DNA of 64,000 bases from Maribacter flavus (lineage in GTDB: Bacteria; Bacteroidota; Bacteroidia; Flavobacteriales; Flavobacteriaceae). A model generated the notes under the pieces. That model saw nothing but the letters and a program-made list of their open reading frames with translations. It was not told the origin of the DNA and made no database searches. A program made the translations under genes and the position numbers. Within the stretch, counting starts at the first letter, position 1, and every line of letters begins with the position of its first letter. The stretch spans positions 1,054,001-1,118,000 of the forward strand of contig NZ_VUOE01000001.1 of assembly GCF_008386635.1 (NCBI RefSeq), in the 5' to 3' direction. Of the stretch, positions 27,353-36,327 are shown piece after piece.

Positions 27353-27444
27353 CATTCATATGAAACCGAACCTCAATTTTGCGGCAAGCCAAGGGATATC
27401 AAATTCTTCGGCGGAGCCGATAAAATCCCAAAGAACATAGAGAC

Positions 27445-28332
27445 ATGGCGACGGAGTGGGAAGGAAAATCTAAAGGTACCGTCCTAGGCTATAAGCTATA
27501 TATCTTTTTCCTAAACACTTTTGGAATTGGCACGGCCTATTTTATTCTGAGGTTTGTAGTCCTGTATTATTTCCTATTCTCCTTTAATAGCTCCAAGTCC
27601 ATTTTCTATTATTTCAATGGAAGACTCAAATACACCCGGTTAAAAAGTATTGCCGCCATTTACAAAAGCTATTACATGCTTGGCAAGGTGTTGACGGACA
27701 GGGTCGCCATTTCTACAAAATTCAGGGACAGATATCAATATACCCATGACGGAATGGAGCATATTGATGAGTTGCTTAAACAAAACAAGGGTGGTATTTT
27801 AATAAGCGGACATATTGGAAACTTTGAGGTTTCCCATTATTTTTTGGAGGATCGTTATTCCATTTCAAAGATTTTCATGGTGACCACACATGCGGAACAT
27901 GAGAATATAAAAGAGTATATGGACGGCATTGTATCAAAATCCTCCATGGAGTTTATTGTGGTCCAAGAAGATATGTCGCACATCTTTGAAATACACAATG
28001 CCCTGGCACAGGGTGGTCTGGTCGTTTTTACGGGAGACAGATACCTTCCAGGCACCAAGACCCTAAAACAGGAATTCTTGGGTGCCGAAGCTGAATTTCC
28101 ATTGGGCCCCTATCTTTTGGCCACCCGTTTAAAGGTGCCCGTACTGTTCGTGTATGTCCTGAAAGGCCCAAAAAAAGAATACCATCTTTACGCGAAACAA
28201 GCGGTTGCCAAGGCACGGGATCCACAAGCCTTACTAAGTGAATTCACCCAAAGCATGGAATGGATTTTAGTAAGGTATCCCTATCAATGGTTCAATTATT
28301 TTGACTTTTGGAAAGACAGTCTAAAGAAATGA
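27445..28332 (+). CDS. LpxL/HtrB-like lysophospholipid or pigment acyltransferase
   Basis: A 295-residue membrane-associated acyltransferase of the lipid A biosynthesis family. There is an N-terminal transmembrane helix near residues 14-45, the catalytic HxxxxE is HIGNFE within ISGHIGNFEV near residue 119, and FTGDRYLPG follows near 195. Aryl polyene loci carry such a protein to attach the polyene to its membrane anchor. Here it is a candidate for forming the ester between the polyene and the dialkylresorcinol. It overlaps darA by ATGA. Confidence 0.82.
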   Translation: MATEWEGKSKGTVLGYKLYIFFLNTFGIGTAYFILRFVVLYYFLFSFNSSKSIFYYFNGRLKYTRLKSIAAIYKSYYMLGKVLTDRVAISTKFRDRYQYTHDGMEHIDELLKQNKGGILISGHIGNFEVSHYFLEDRYSISKIFMVTTHAEHENIKEYMDGIVSKSSMEFIVVQEDMSHIFEIHNALAQGGLVVFTGDRYLPGTKTLKQEFLGAEAEFPLGPYLLATRLKVPVLFVYVLKGPKKEYHLYAKQAVAKARDPQALLSEFTQSMEWILVRYPYQWFNYFDFWKDSLKK

Positions 28333-29255
28333 AGGAAGTTTTAATTATATATTATTCCCAGACCGGACAGTTATTGACCATACTGGAAAATATCGCAAGA
28401 AACATACAAGGCGATAACGTTCGTATTTCCTATTATGAAGTAGTGCCGAAACCAGCATACGACTTTCCCTGGAAGAAGGAAAAATTCTATGATAGCTTTC
28501 CTGAATCTTTCCTTCAGATTCCAACCGATTTTGAATCTCCATCCAAAACGATTTTGGACAAAAAGTACGATTTGGTGATTTTAGGCTATCCGGTCTGGTA
28601 TTTGACCCCATCGATTCCCATAAACTCATTTTTAAAATCGGCCGATGCAAAATTACTTCTTAAGGACACCCCAGTGGTTACGGTGGTGGCCTGTAGAAAT
28701 ATGTGGATCATGGCCCAAGAAAAAATGAAGAAGCTGCTGCTTGATGTAGGGGCGAAGTTGGTGGGGCATATCGCCCTTGTAGATAGAAATATCAATCATA
28801 TCAGTGTGATCACCATTGCACATTGGATGTTTTCAGGCAGAAAGGACCGGTATTTGGGTATTTTTCCAAAACCCGGGGTATCTGATAAGGACATTAAAGA
28901 AGCGGAGCGGTTTGGGGCTCCCATTAAGCAAGCCCTGCTTTCCAATAATTATGACGCCCTTCAAAATGAAATTTTAGCCCTGAACGGAGTTAGGGTAAAT
29001 CCCTTTCTCATCATGACCGATAAAAGGGGAAACGTACTTTTTTCCAAATGGGCGAACCACATTATCAAGAAAGGCGAACCCGGAAATCCCAAACGCCTCA
29101 AATGGATTGGTTTCTTCAAAAATTATTTGTTATTTGCTATTTGGGTCATAGCCCCTATAGTTTTTGTCGTATTTTTGCTGACTTATTTGCCGAGCTATAA
29201 ACGAAGGAAAAGGGATAAAATCTATTATTCCTCGGTTGCGTTAAAAGAGAATTGA
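28329..29255 (+). CDS. darA: Dialkylresorcinol biosynthesis protein DarA
   Basis: About 308 residues. The N-terminus is a flavodoxin-like fold with the phosphate-binding loop SQTGQLLT near residue 11, and there is a C-terminal transmembrane helix (FAIWVIAPIVFVVFLLTYL) so it is likely membrane-bound. DarA is known to aromatise the cyclohexanedione made by DarB to a dialkylresorcinol. The ATG at 28329 overlaps the previous stop and is preferred to the earlier TTG at 28308. It overlaps darB by one base (TGATG). Confidence 0.85.
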   Translation: MKEVLIIYYSQTGQLLTILENIARNIQGDNVRISYYEVVPKPAYDFPWKKEKFYDSFPESFLQIPTDFESPSKTILDKKYDLVILGYPVWYLTPSIPINSFLKSADAKLLLKDTPVVTVVACRNMWIMAQEKMKKLLLDVGAKLVGHIALVDRNINHISVITIAHWMFSGRKDRYLGIFPKPGVSDKDIKEAERFGAPIKQALLSNNYDALQNEILALNGVRVNPFLIMTDKRGNVLFSKWANHIIKKGEPGNPKRLKWIGFFKNYLLFAIWVIAPIVFVVFLLTYLPSYKRRKRDKIYYSSVALKEN

Positions 29256-30388
29256 TGAAGGACGTATTTATAACTAAAATTGCCAAATTTTTACCCAATA
29301 AACCCGTATCCAATGAGGAAATGGAGGAAAAACTGGGAGTTATAGACGGAAAGGCCTCCAAAGCTCGCCGTATCGTCCTACGCAACAATCAAATAAAACA
29401 ACGGTATTATGCCATTGATGAACATGGCAATACGACCCATAACAATGCACAACTGACCAAAGAGGTGGTGGAGAAACTGTGTGATGAGAGTTTTACCACC
29501 AAGGACATCCAACTATTGTCCTGTGGCACCTCCAGTCCCGATCAAATATTGCCGTCGCATGCGGCCATGGTGCATGGATACTTGAAAAATGGCAACATGG
29601 AAATCAATTCGCCTTCCGGGGCATGTTGTTCCGGAATGAATGCCTTAAAGTACGGTTATCTTTCCGTAATGACAGGACAAGTGGAAAATGCCGTCTGTGC
29701 CGGTTCCGAACGTACCTCATCCTGGATGACCAACGATATTTTTGAAAACGAGGTCACCCATTTAAAGGAATTGGAAGACAATCCCATTCTGGCCTTTAAC
29801 AAGGAATTCCTTCGATGGATGCTTTCCGATGGCGCGGGCGCCGTTTTATTGGAGAGCAACGCAAAAGGACCTAATCCTCTAAAAATCGAGTGGATGGAGG
29901 GCTACTCGTATGCGTTCGAAATGGATGCCTGTATGTACGCGGGTGCCGAAAAAACCGAGGATGGCAACCTAAAACCCTGGAGTGAATATCCTGCAGAGAA
30001 CTGGGGAAAGATGTCCCTTTTTGCCATGAAACAGGACACCCGTTTATTGGGCGCCAACATCTTGGTCAAAGGAGTGGACAGCCTAAAACAAACTTATAAA
30101 AAACATGGCATAGGCCCAGAGGACGTGGACTATTATTTGCCCCACATCTCCTCGTATTATTTTAAGGAAGGCCTATACAAGGAAATGGAAAATCAAGGGA
30201 TACCCATGCCATGGGAAAAGTGGTTTTTGAACCTTGAGCGGGTAGGCAATGTGGGTGCCGCTTCCATTTATGTGATGCTGGAAGAGCTTGTAGCATCGGG
30301 AAATTTGAAAAAAGGGGACAGAATTTTGCTTCATGTTCCGGAAAGTGCCCGATTTTCCTACATGTACGCTTATTTAACCGTCTATTAG
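29255..30388 (+). CDS. darB: Dialkylresorcinol condensing ketosynthase DarB (KAS III-like)
   Basis: About 377 residues. A KAS III-type enzyme that condenses and cyclises two acyl thioesters to a 2,5-dialkyl-cyclohexane-1,3-dione. The Cys nucleophile is in SGACCSGMNA near residue 129, the His in YYLPHISSYYF near 290 and the Asn in RVGNVGAASI near 330. The start at 29255 overlaps the darA stop. Its place directly after darA, as in other flexirubin loci, supports the assignment. Confidence 0.88.
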   Translation: MKDVFITKIAKFLPNKPVSNEEMEEKLGVIDGKASKARRIVLRNNQIKQRYYAIDEHGNTTHNNAQLTKEVVEKLCDESFTTKDIQLLSCGTSSPDQILPSHAAMVHGYLKNGNMEINSPSGACCSGMNALKYGYLSVMTGQVENAVCAGSERTSSWMTNDIFENEVTHLKELEDNPILAFNKEFLRWMLSDGAGAVLLESNAKGPNPLKIEWMEGYSYAFEMDACMYAGAEKTEDGNLKPWSEYPAENWGKMSLFAMKQDTRLLGANILVKGVDSLKQTYKKHGIGPEDVDYYLPHISSYYFKEGLYKEMENQGIPMPWEKWFLNLERVGNVGAASIYVMLEELVASGNLKKGDRILLHVPESARFSYMYAYLTVY

Positions 30389-30823
30389 ATGGAACGATTG
30401 CAACCCCCAATTACCGATTCGGAATTCATTATCGAACTGATACCCCAAAAAAATCCGTTTGTAATGGTCGATACGTTGCACCATTTTTCAGAACATAAAA
30501 TTGTATCGGGACTGACCGTAAAAAGCGAAAACCTTTTCTGTGTCGATGCACTATTTTTGGAGCCTGGGCTTATTGAGAATATGGCCCAAACGGTGGCCAT
30601 GCACAAAGGCTACACTTATTATTTAAAAAATGAACCTGCTCCTGTGGGATACATTGGCGCCATTAAAAAAGCTGAAATTTTCGAATTGCCAAAATTAGGT
30701 TCAGAATTGGTTACGACCGTTACCATTCTCCATGACATCATGGGCGTCACCTTGGTGGAGGCAAAAGTCGAATGTGGCGAAAGAGTAATCGCAACCAGTG
30801 AAATTAAAACTGCTTTGGCATAA
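30389..30823 (+). CDS. Hotdog-fold 3-hydroxyacyl-ACP dehydratase subunit (Glu half)
   Basis: A 144-residue hotdog protein related to FabZ/FabA. It keeps the Glu-bearing helix (LIENMAQTVA, aligned with the FabZ EAxAQ helix) but lacks the GHFP loop that supplies the catalytic His, and its N-terminal PHRxPF is IPQKNPF. It therefore looks like one half of a heterodimeric dehydratase. Aryl polyene systems are known to use a heterodimeric dehydratase of this sort. It directly follows darB without a gap and is followed by a second hotdog gene. Confidence 0.75.
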   Translation: MERLQPPITDSEFIIELIPQKNPFVMVDTLHHFSEHKIVSGLTVKSENLFCVDALFLEPGLIENMAQTVAMHKGYTYYLKNEPAPVGYIGAIKKAEIFELPKLGSELVTTVTILHDIMGVTLVEAKVECGERVIATSEIKTALA

Positions 30824-30828
30824 ATCCA

Positions 30829-31290
30829 ATGGAAAGGGACGGGCAAAAAATAGACATACGGAAGTTCTTGCCCCATAGGCCTCCCATGCTTTTGGTAACC
30901 GATATGCCCTTTGTGGACAGTACTTCCGTAATTACGGAATTCAACATACAGCCGCACTGCATTTTTTTGGAAAACGGATACTTTACCGAAGCGGGACTCA
31001 TTGAAAACGCCGCCCAAACCTGTTCTGCTATCGTTGGCCAAAGTTTTTACGACGTAAAGGATTTTGAAGGTACAAGCAATGACCTCATCGGCTATATAAG
31101 TGCCATAAAAAAGGTCAGCATTTATGAACTGCCAAAAGTACATGAGGTTCTGGTGACAAAGGCACAGCTCTTGTCACGGTACGACCTTAACGGGGTAAGC
31201 ATTTGCACTATGAGCTCCAGCACTTTTAGAAATGACGATTTAATTGTAGATTGTACGTTGAACTGTTTGATCCAAGAAGTACACGTATGA
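30829..31290 (+). CDS. Hotdog-fold dehydratase subunit (second Glu half)
   Basis: A 153-residue hotdog protein paralogous to the preceding one. It has the classical LPHRPPMLLV start and the helix GLIENAAQTCSA with its Glu, but no GHFP His loop. Like its neighbour it could complete an active site with the His-bearing protein at 43233-43601. Two Glu-type subunits for one His-type subunit suggest alternative heterodimers. It overlaps the next gene by ATGA. Confidence 0.75.
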   Translation: MERDGQKIDIRKFLPHRPPMLLVTDMPFVDSTSVITEFNIQPHCIFLENGYFTEAGLIENAAQTCSAIVGQSFYDVKDFEGTSNDLIGYISAIKKVSIYELPKVHEVLVTKAQLLSRYDLNGVSICTMSSSTFRNDDLIVDCTLNCLIQEVHV

Positions 31291-31697
31291 AGAAAGAAGA
31301 TGTGCCGCAGGACGAAAGCAACCTGGCATCTGCCAATTTCAGGGAAATGGTCTATGCAGTGGACAAAGATGGCAAATACACGACTTCACTGAGCACCGGC
31401 TGGGACCCTAAAAAAATTGCCTTGGACAACGCCATCAAGGAAATAGAGGAGCGCGTGGCCAACGCAAGGAATCGGGTTCTGAACCGTGAGACAAGTCCCA
31501 TTGAATATTACATGGAAGTCCATAAAATGGATATTCCCGTGCTGGCTAGCTATATGGGCCTATGGCAATGGCGCGTAAAAAGGCACTTTAAACCATCGGT
31601 ATTTAAAAAATTAAGCCAGAAGACTTTACAGAAATATGCCGATGTATTCGATATCAGTATTGAACAATTGAAATCCATTGATGACGGAAAATCTTAA
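31287..31697 (+). CDS. Small conserved protein of the flexirubin locus, HTH-like C-terminus
   Basis: A 136-residue soluble protein beginning with the ATG at 31287 (overlapping the previous stop by ATGA). The C-terminal half has a helical pattern resembling XRE-type helix-turn-helix proteins: VLASYMGLWQWRVKRH, then LSQKTLQKYADVFDISIEQL. The N-terminal half is acidic with a FREMVYAVDKDGKY strand pair. No known catalytic motif is seen. Function unknown; it could regulate the locus or be a structural partner. It overlaps the BtrH-like gene by 17 bases. Confidence 0.65.
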   Translation: MKKEDVPQDESNLASANFREMVYAVDKDGKYTTSLSTGWDPKKIALDNAIKEIEERVANARNRVLNRETSPIEYYMEVHKMDIPVLASYMGLWQWRVKRHFKPSVFKKLSQKTLQKYADVFDISIEQLKSIDDGKS

Positions 31698-32688
31698 AAT
31701 AGACTTTACCCACAATCAGTCCGCACATTGTGAAAACGGTGTGGTTTCAAACCTCATGAAACACAACGGTTTCCAAATAAGCGAGCCAATGGTCTTTGGC
31801 ATAGGTTCTGGTCTGTTGTTCAGTTACCTGCCCTTCCTAAAGGTCAATTATGCCCCGGTTTTCACCTACCGTTCCATGCCAGGGTTCATATTCAATAAAT
31901 TTGCGAAACGCACGGGTATAAAGATGAAACGGGAAAAGTTCAATAATCCAAAAAAGGCGCAGGAACGTCTGGACCAGAATTTGGCAAAGAACAATCCGGT
32001 AGGTCTTCAGGTAGGTGTGTACAATCTGGTGTATTTTCCAGATGAGTACCGTTTCCATTTCAATGCCCATAATATGGTCGTGTACGGCAAACACGGAGAC
32101 CGGTATTTGATCAGTGACCCCGTAATGGAAGAGGTTACCAGCCTATCGAGTAAGGAGCTGGAAAAGGTACGCTTTGCCAAAGGCGCATTTGCGCCCAAAG
32201 GACATATGTACTACCCTATTTCTTTTCCGGAGAAACTGGAACTAAAAAGCGCCATTGTAAAGGGCATCAAACAGACGGCCCGGGATATGACGGCCCCCGT
32301 GCCCATTGTGGGCGTAAAGGCCATGCGGTGGGTAGCCAAAAACATTCGTAAATGGCCCAAAAAACTGGGGCCTAAAAAAGCGAACCATTATTTGGGCCAG
32401 ATCGTGCGTATGCAGGAGGAAATTGGTACGGGCGGTGGCGGATTTAGGTACATTTATGCTGCATTCTTACAAGAGGCCAGTGTTTTACTGGAAAATCCCA
32501 AACTCATGGAGCTTTCCAAGGAGATGACTTCTATAGGTGACGCTTGGCGCGATTTTGCGGTGGACGCCTCCCGAATCTATAAAAATCGAAACGCAGAAAG
32601 TAACGGCTATGAAGATGTGGCCATCCAATTGGAAGCAATTGCCAACAGGGAAGAACATTTTTTCAAAACCTTGAAGAAAGCCGTATAA
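31681..32688 (+). CDS. BtrH N-terminal domain protein, papain-like acyltransferase or peptidase
   Basis: About 335 residues. The first 150 match the BtrH N-terminal type: Cys17 in NQSAHCENG, His in FHFNAHNMVVYG near residue 130, Asp in YLISDPV near 145. The rest resembles DUF4872. In butirosin synthesis BtrH moves an acyl group from an ACP to an amine. By analogy this protein may transfer or hydrolyse an ACP-bound chain of the pigment, perhaps forming the polyene-resorcinol ester. The ATG at 31681 is chosen; an upstream TTG at 31678 adds one residue. Confidence 0.75.
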   Translation: MTENLKIDFTHNQSAHCENGVVSNLMKHNGFQISEPMVFGIGSGLLFSYLPFLKVNYAPVFTYRSMPGFIFNKFAKRTGIKMKREKFNNPKKAQERLDQNLAKNNPVGLQVGVYNLVYFPDEYRFHFNAHNMVVYGKHGDRYLISDPVMEEVTSLSSKELEKVRFAKGAFAPKGHMYYPISFPEKLELKSAIVKGIKQTARDMTAPVPIVGVKAMRWVAKNIRKWPKKLGPKKANHYLGQIVRMQEEIGTGGGGFRYIYAAFLQEASVLLENPKLMELSKEMTSIGDAWRDFAVDASRIYKNRNAESNGYEDVAIQLEAIANREEHFFKTLKKAV

Positions 32689-32701
32689 GTCGTCTAACCC
32701 T

Positions 32702-33445
32702 ATGATTCAAACAGACCAACTTTCCAAAAAATACAAGGAGGCGGAACAGTACTCCCTTCTGGAATTGGACCTGAACATCCACACAGGGGAAATATTTGGA
32801 TTGCTGGGCCCTAACGGCGCCGGTAAGACCACCCTTATTTCCATACTCAGCGGTTTGATAAAGCCGACTTCCGGTTCCTTCAAGATAGACGGACTTGATT
32901 ACGCCTCGCACAAAAAGGAACTGAAACAACTGATCGGTATCGTACCCCAGGAATATGCCCTCTACCCTAGCTTAACGGCGTACGAAAACCTCTATTATTT
33001 TGGTAGTATGTTCGGGTTAAAAGGACCCTCGTTCAAAACTTCCATACAGGAACACTTGGAAATTTTGGGGCTCCAAAAATTCGCCCATAAAAAAATAAAG
33101 GGTTTTTCCGGTGGCATGAAACGACGGATCAACCTCATTGCCAGTATCCTTCACAATCCCAAAGTACTGTTTTTGGACGAACCAACGGTTGGGGTGGACG
33201 TCCAGTCCAAGTCAGTCATTATCGAATATTTGAAGGAACTGAATGCCCGTGGAACGACCATTATTTATACATCACACCACTTGAACGAAGCCGAAACCTT
33301 TTGTACCCAAGTTGGGATTATAGACCATGGCAAGCTATTATGTTTGGGTACGCCCAAGGAATTGATCCAAAACGAACAAGGTGCGGAACACTTGGAAGAG
33401 GTTTTCTTGGCCCAAACTGGTAAAGCCCTTCGCGATTATGCATAA
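32702..33445 (+). CDS. ABC transporter ATP-binding protein
   Basis: A 247-residue ATPase of an ABC-2 type exporter. Walker A is GPNGAGKTT near residue 39, the signature is FSGGMKRR near 137, Walker B is LFLDEPTVGVD near 156, and the H-loop is YTSHHLNEAE. It overlaps the permease gene by 8 bases. With the permease it probably exports a pigment precursor or a lipid across the inner membrane. Confidence 0.93.
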   Translation: MIQTDQLSKKYKEAEQYSLLELDLNIHTGEIFGLLGPNGAGKTTLISILSGLIKPTSGSFKIDGLDYASHKKELKQLIGIVPQEYALYPSLTAYENLYYFGSMFGLKGPSFKTSIQEHLEILGLQKFAHKKIKGFSGGMKRRINLIASILHNPKVLFLDEPTVGVDVQSKSVIIEYLKELNARGTTIIYTSHHLNEAETFCTQVGIIDHGKLLCLGTPKELIQNEQGAEHLEEVFLAQTGKALRDYA

Positions 33446-34703
33446 ACTCTGGGTATCGGCAAAAAAGGAGTTTTGGTTGCTCACCAGGGATATGGGCGGC
33501 CTGGCCGTTTTGTTCCTGATGCCATTGCTTTTGGTCGTTACCATCACGCTGATACAGGACAATACCTTTAAGACTATTCAGGAAAACAAGATACCTATTC
33601 TTCTGGTCGATTTGGACAAAGGCGAAGTCTCGGACCAGGTTGGAAATAACCTAATGGAGTCCCGTCTTTTTGAAATCGTTAGGGAAGAAAGTGAGGAACA
33701 AGCTCAGAACCTGGTACAAAAAGGAGAATATCAATTGGCCATTATCCTACCCAAACACCTGACGCGGGATTTACATCTGAAAATAGACCAAAACGTATCT
33801 GGAATATTGGCCCAGTTTGGGGTTGAAGAAACAAAGGATGGTCAAGAGTTAGAAATCGAAAAAAAGGAAATCAGGCTCTACTTTGATCCCGCCACCCAAC
33901 AATCGTTCAAAAGCTCGGTACGGAACAACATTGATAAAATGATTTCCCAAATAGAGAGCAAATCCATTTACAAGGCCTTCCAAGAGGCCTTGGGCGAAGA
34001 AGAGTACAGTCCCATTTTTGATACGAAAAGTTTTATTTCCTTCACGGAGATCGTTCCGAATACCAACAAAAAAGAGGGAATTCCCAATTCCACACAGCAC
34101 AATATTCCGGCCTGGACCCTGTTCGCCATCTTCTTTATCATTTTGCCCTTATCCATCAATATGGTACACGAAAAAAACCAAGGGACTTTTATCAGGCTTA
34201 GAACCCAGCCCGTTCCGTATGCCACAGTGTTGGGCGGAAAGGCCCTTGTCTTTTTGGTCGTTTCCCTCCTCCAATTTATTTTGATGTTATTGCTGGGCGT
34301 ATACCTGTTTCCAGTAATTGGCCTTCCAAAATTGGACGTAGCGGGAAGAATTCCGCTGTTGATGAACGTAGCGTTTTTTGCAGGGCTGGCGGCTATTGGT
34401 TTGGGACTGCTGTTGGGAACCGTTGCCAAATCCCAGGAGCAATCGGCTCCCTTTGGGGCAACCTTTGTGGTGATTCTCGCGGCCATTGGCGGGGTTTGGG
34501 TGCCCGTTTTTGCCATGCCCCATTTCATGCAGCTGCTCTCAAAACTGTCCCCAATGAACTGGGGACTGAATGCCTTTTATGATGTATTTTTGAGAAATGT
34601 TGGGTTTGGGGAAATCCTTCTGGAAATAATCGCCCTTTTCCTATTTTTCATTGCAACAACGGTTGTGGCCATAATTTATAACGAAAGAAAAAATGCCGTC
34701 TAA
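33438..34703 (+). CDS. ABC-2 type transporter permease
   Basis: About 421 residues. One N-terminal membrane helix near residue 25, a soluble domain of about 190 residues, and then five membrane helices (starting near ALFAIFFIILPLSINM), as in the YhgE/DrrB-like exporters. The ATG at 33438 overlaps the ATPase stop; an earlier in-frame ATG at 33381 lies inside the ATPase gene and adds an unlikely soluble leader. Partner of 32702-33445. Confidence 0.9.
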   Translation: MHKLWVSAKKEFWLLTRDMGGLAVLFLMPLLLVVTITLIQDNTFKTIQENKIPILLVDLDKGEVSDQVGNNLMESRLFEIVREESEEQAQNLVQKGEYQLAIILPKHLTRDLHLKIDQNVSGILAQFGVEETKDGQELEIEKKEIRLYFDPATQQSFKSSVRNNIDKMISQIESKSIYKAFQEALGEEEYSPIFDTKSFISFTEIVPNTNKKEGIPNSTQHNIPAWTLFAIFFIILPLSINMVHEKNQGTFIRLRTQPVPYATVLGGKALVFLVVSLLQFILMLLLGVYLFPVIGLPKLDVAGRIPLLMNVAFFAGLAAIGLGLLLGTVAKSQEQSAPFGATFVVILAAIGGVWVPVFAMPHFMQLLSKLSPMNWGLNAFYDVFLRNVGFGEILLEIIALFLFFIATTVVAIIYNERKNAV

Positions 34704-35130
34704 CAGTTCCAAGGAAATCAGTTTTACCAGCAAGGTACGTGTGCGTTTTACCGAAACCGACCCATTGGGTATTGTTTGGCACGGAAACTACATTCAATAT
34801 TTTGAGGATGGGCGTGAAGCTTTTGGGAGGCACCACGGTATTTCCTATTTGGATCAGCAAAAGCATAATTTTTCATCCCCTATTGTTAAATCGACCTGTG
34901 AACACAAACTTCCCCTTCGCTATGGCGATGTTGCCGAAATTAGGACGACCTACGTGGATTCTGCCGCTGCCAAGATGATATTCAGGTACGAAATCATGAA
35001 TCCCGAAGGAAAAGTGGTATGCACCGGGGAAACCGTACAGGTTTTTGTGGAACTCCAAGGGGAACTTTCCTTGGTCATTCCCGATTTTTTTAAGGAGTGG
35101 AAGAAAAAAGTAGGTTTATTGGATGGATAA
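34693..35130 (+). CDS. 4-hydroxybenzoyl-CoA-type hotdog thioesterase
   Basis: A 145-residue 4HBT-family protein. The catalytic Asp is in FTETDPLGIVWHGNY near residue 19. The family hydrolyses acyl-CoA or acyl-ACP. In aryl polyene loci a thioesterase of this kind releases or edits chains. It overlaps the permease stop by 11 bases and the next KAS start by 8 bases. Confidence 0.85.
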   Translation: MPSNSSKEISFTSKVRVRFTETDPLGIVWHGNYIQYFEDGREAFGRHHGISYLDQQKHNFSSPIVKSTCEHKLPLRYGDVAEIRTTYVDSAAAKMIFRYEIMNPEGKVVCTGETVQVFVELQGELSLVIPDFFKEWKKKVGLLDG

Positions 35131-36268
35131 CGTTTACCTATCACATAACAACATCGTTTCTTCCTTAGGTTTTGATAGTACCACGGTTATCGATAGTATC
35201 GAAAAAGGAAACTGCGGGTTATCGGTCTATGAGGACAACAAGGTATTGCATGTGCCCTTTTGTTCCTCACGGATAGCCCCAAAGGAGCTTCAAAAACGAT
35301 ATGAAAACCTCAATCCCAACACGGAACACACCCGTTTGGAGAAAATGATGTTGGTTTCCCTTGCGGACACGCTAGAAAAAAAATCAAAAATAGGATTGGA
35401 CGAAAGAACGGGACTACTTATTTCCACCACCAAAGGAAACATAGACGTTCTGGAGGAGGACAGTAATTTTGCGGAATCTAGGGCCTATCTTGCCGAATTG
35501 GGCGAACAGGTTCAGAAATTCTTCGGATTTAAAAACAAGGCCATCATTGTTTCCAATGCCTGTGTTTCCGGGGTTCTGTCAATTGCCGTAGCCAAAAGGC
35601 TGATTAAACAAGGTAGGTACGACCGCATTCTTGTGGTGGCTGGAGATCTGGTAACCCAGTTCATACTTTCTGGGTTCAATGCTTTTCAAGCCTTAAGCTT
35701 GGAACCCTGTAGACCGTACTGCAATTCCCGGACCGGCATCAATATCGGAGAGGTGGCGGCAAGTGTTTTGGTGACCAAAAACCCGAAGGAACTTGCGCCG
35801 GAATCTGTTCAAATCATGGGGGAGGCATCGTGCAATGATGCCAATCACATTTCGGGTCCTTCCCGCACGGGTGAAGGGCTGTACAGAAGTATTGAAAATG
35901 CCCTGGGACAATCCGGTGTTCGCAAAAAGGATATCGATTATATATCGGGACATGGTACGGCCACGATGTTCAATGACGAAATGGAGGCGATCGCCTTTGA
36001 ACGGGCCGGCCTATCCAAAACACCCGTAAACAGTCTAAAAAGTTATTTTGGACACACCCTGGGAGCATCGGGCCTACTGGAATCCATCATCGGCATGCAT
36101 TCCCTGCATAGAAACACTTTGTTCGCTTCTTTGGGTTTTGAGGAACTGGGCGTCTCAAGGCCCATGAACATTATCAAAAAAACAACCAATAAGGAACTAA
36201 ACGTATTCCTGAAAACTGCCTCAGGGTTTGGCGGTTCCAACACCGCGGTCATCTTTAAGAAGGTATAA
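35123..36268 (+). CDS. Beta-ketoacyl-ACP synthase family protein, active site intact
   Basis: A 381-residue condensing enzyme. The Cys-His-His set is present: NACVSGVLS near residue 151, GHGTATMFND near 276 and YFGHTLGASG near 312. The sequence diverges from FabF, as in the specialised ketosynthases of aryl polyene loci. A role in the first condensation on the 4-hydroxycinnamoyl starter is possible but not shown by the sequence. A 59-base gap follows. Confidence 0.88.
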   Translation: MDNVYLSHNNIVSSLGFDSTTVIDSIEKGNCGLSVYEDNKVLHVPFCSSRIAPKELQKRYENLNPNTEHTRLEKMMLVSLADTLEKKSKIGLDERTGLLISTTKGNIDVLEEDSNFAESRAYLAELGEQVQKFFGFKNKAIIVSNACVSGVLSIAVAKRLIKQGRYDRILVVAGDLVTQFILSGFNAFQALSLEPCRPYCNSRTGINIGEVAASVLVTKNPKELAPESVQIMGEASCNDANHISGPSRTGEGLYRSIENALGQSGVRKKDIDYISGHGTATMFNDEMEAIAFERAGLSKTPVNSLKSYFGHTLGASGLLESIIGMHSLHRNTLFASLGFEELGVSRPMNIIKKTTNKELNVFLKTASGFGGSNTAVIFKKV

Positions 36269-36327
36269 ACTTTGTTATTATGATGTGGGGTATTAAATTC
36301 GCCTTTTTCAATCCTTGATTTTAAGAA

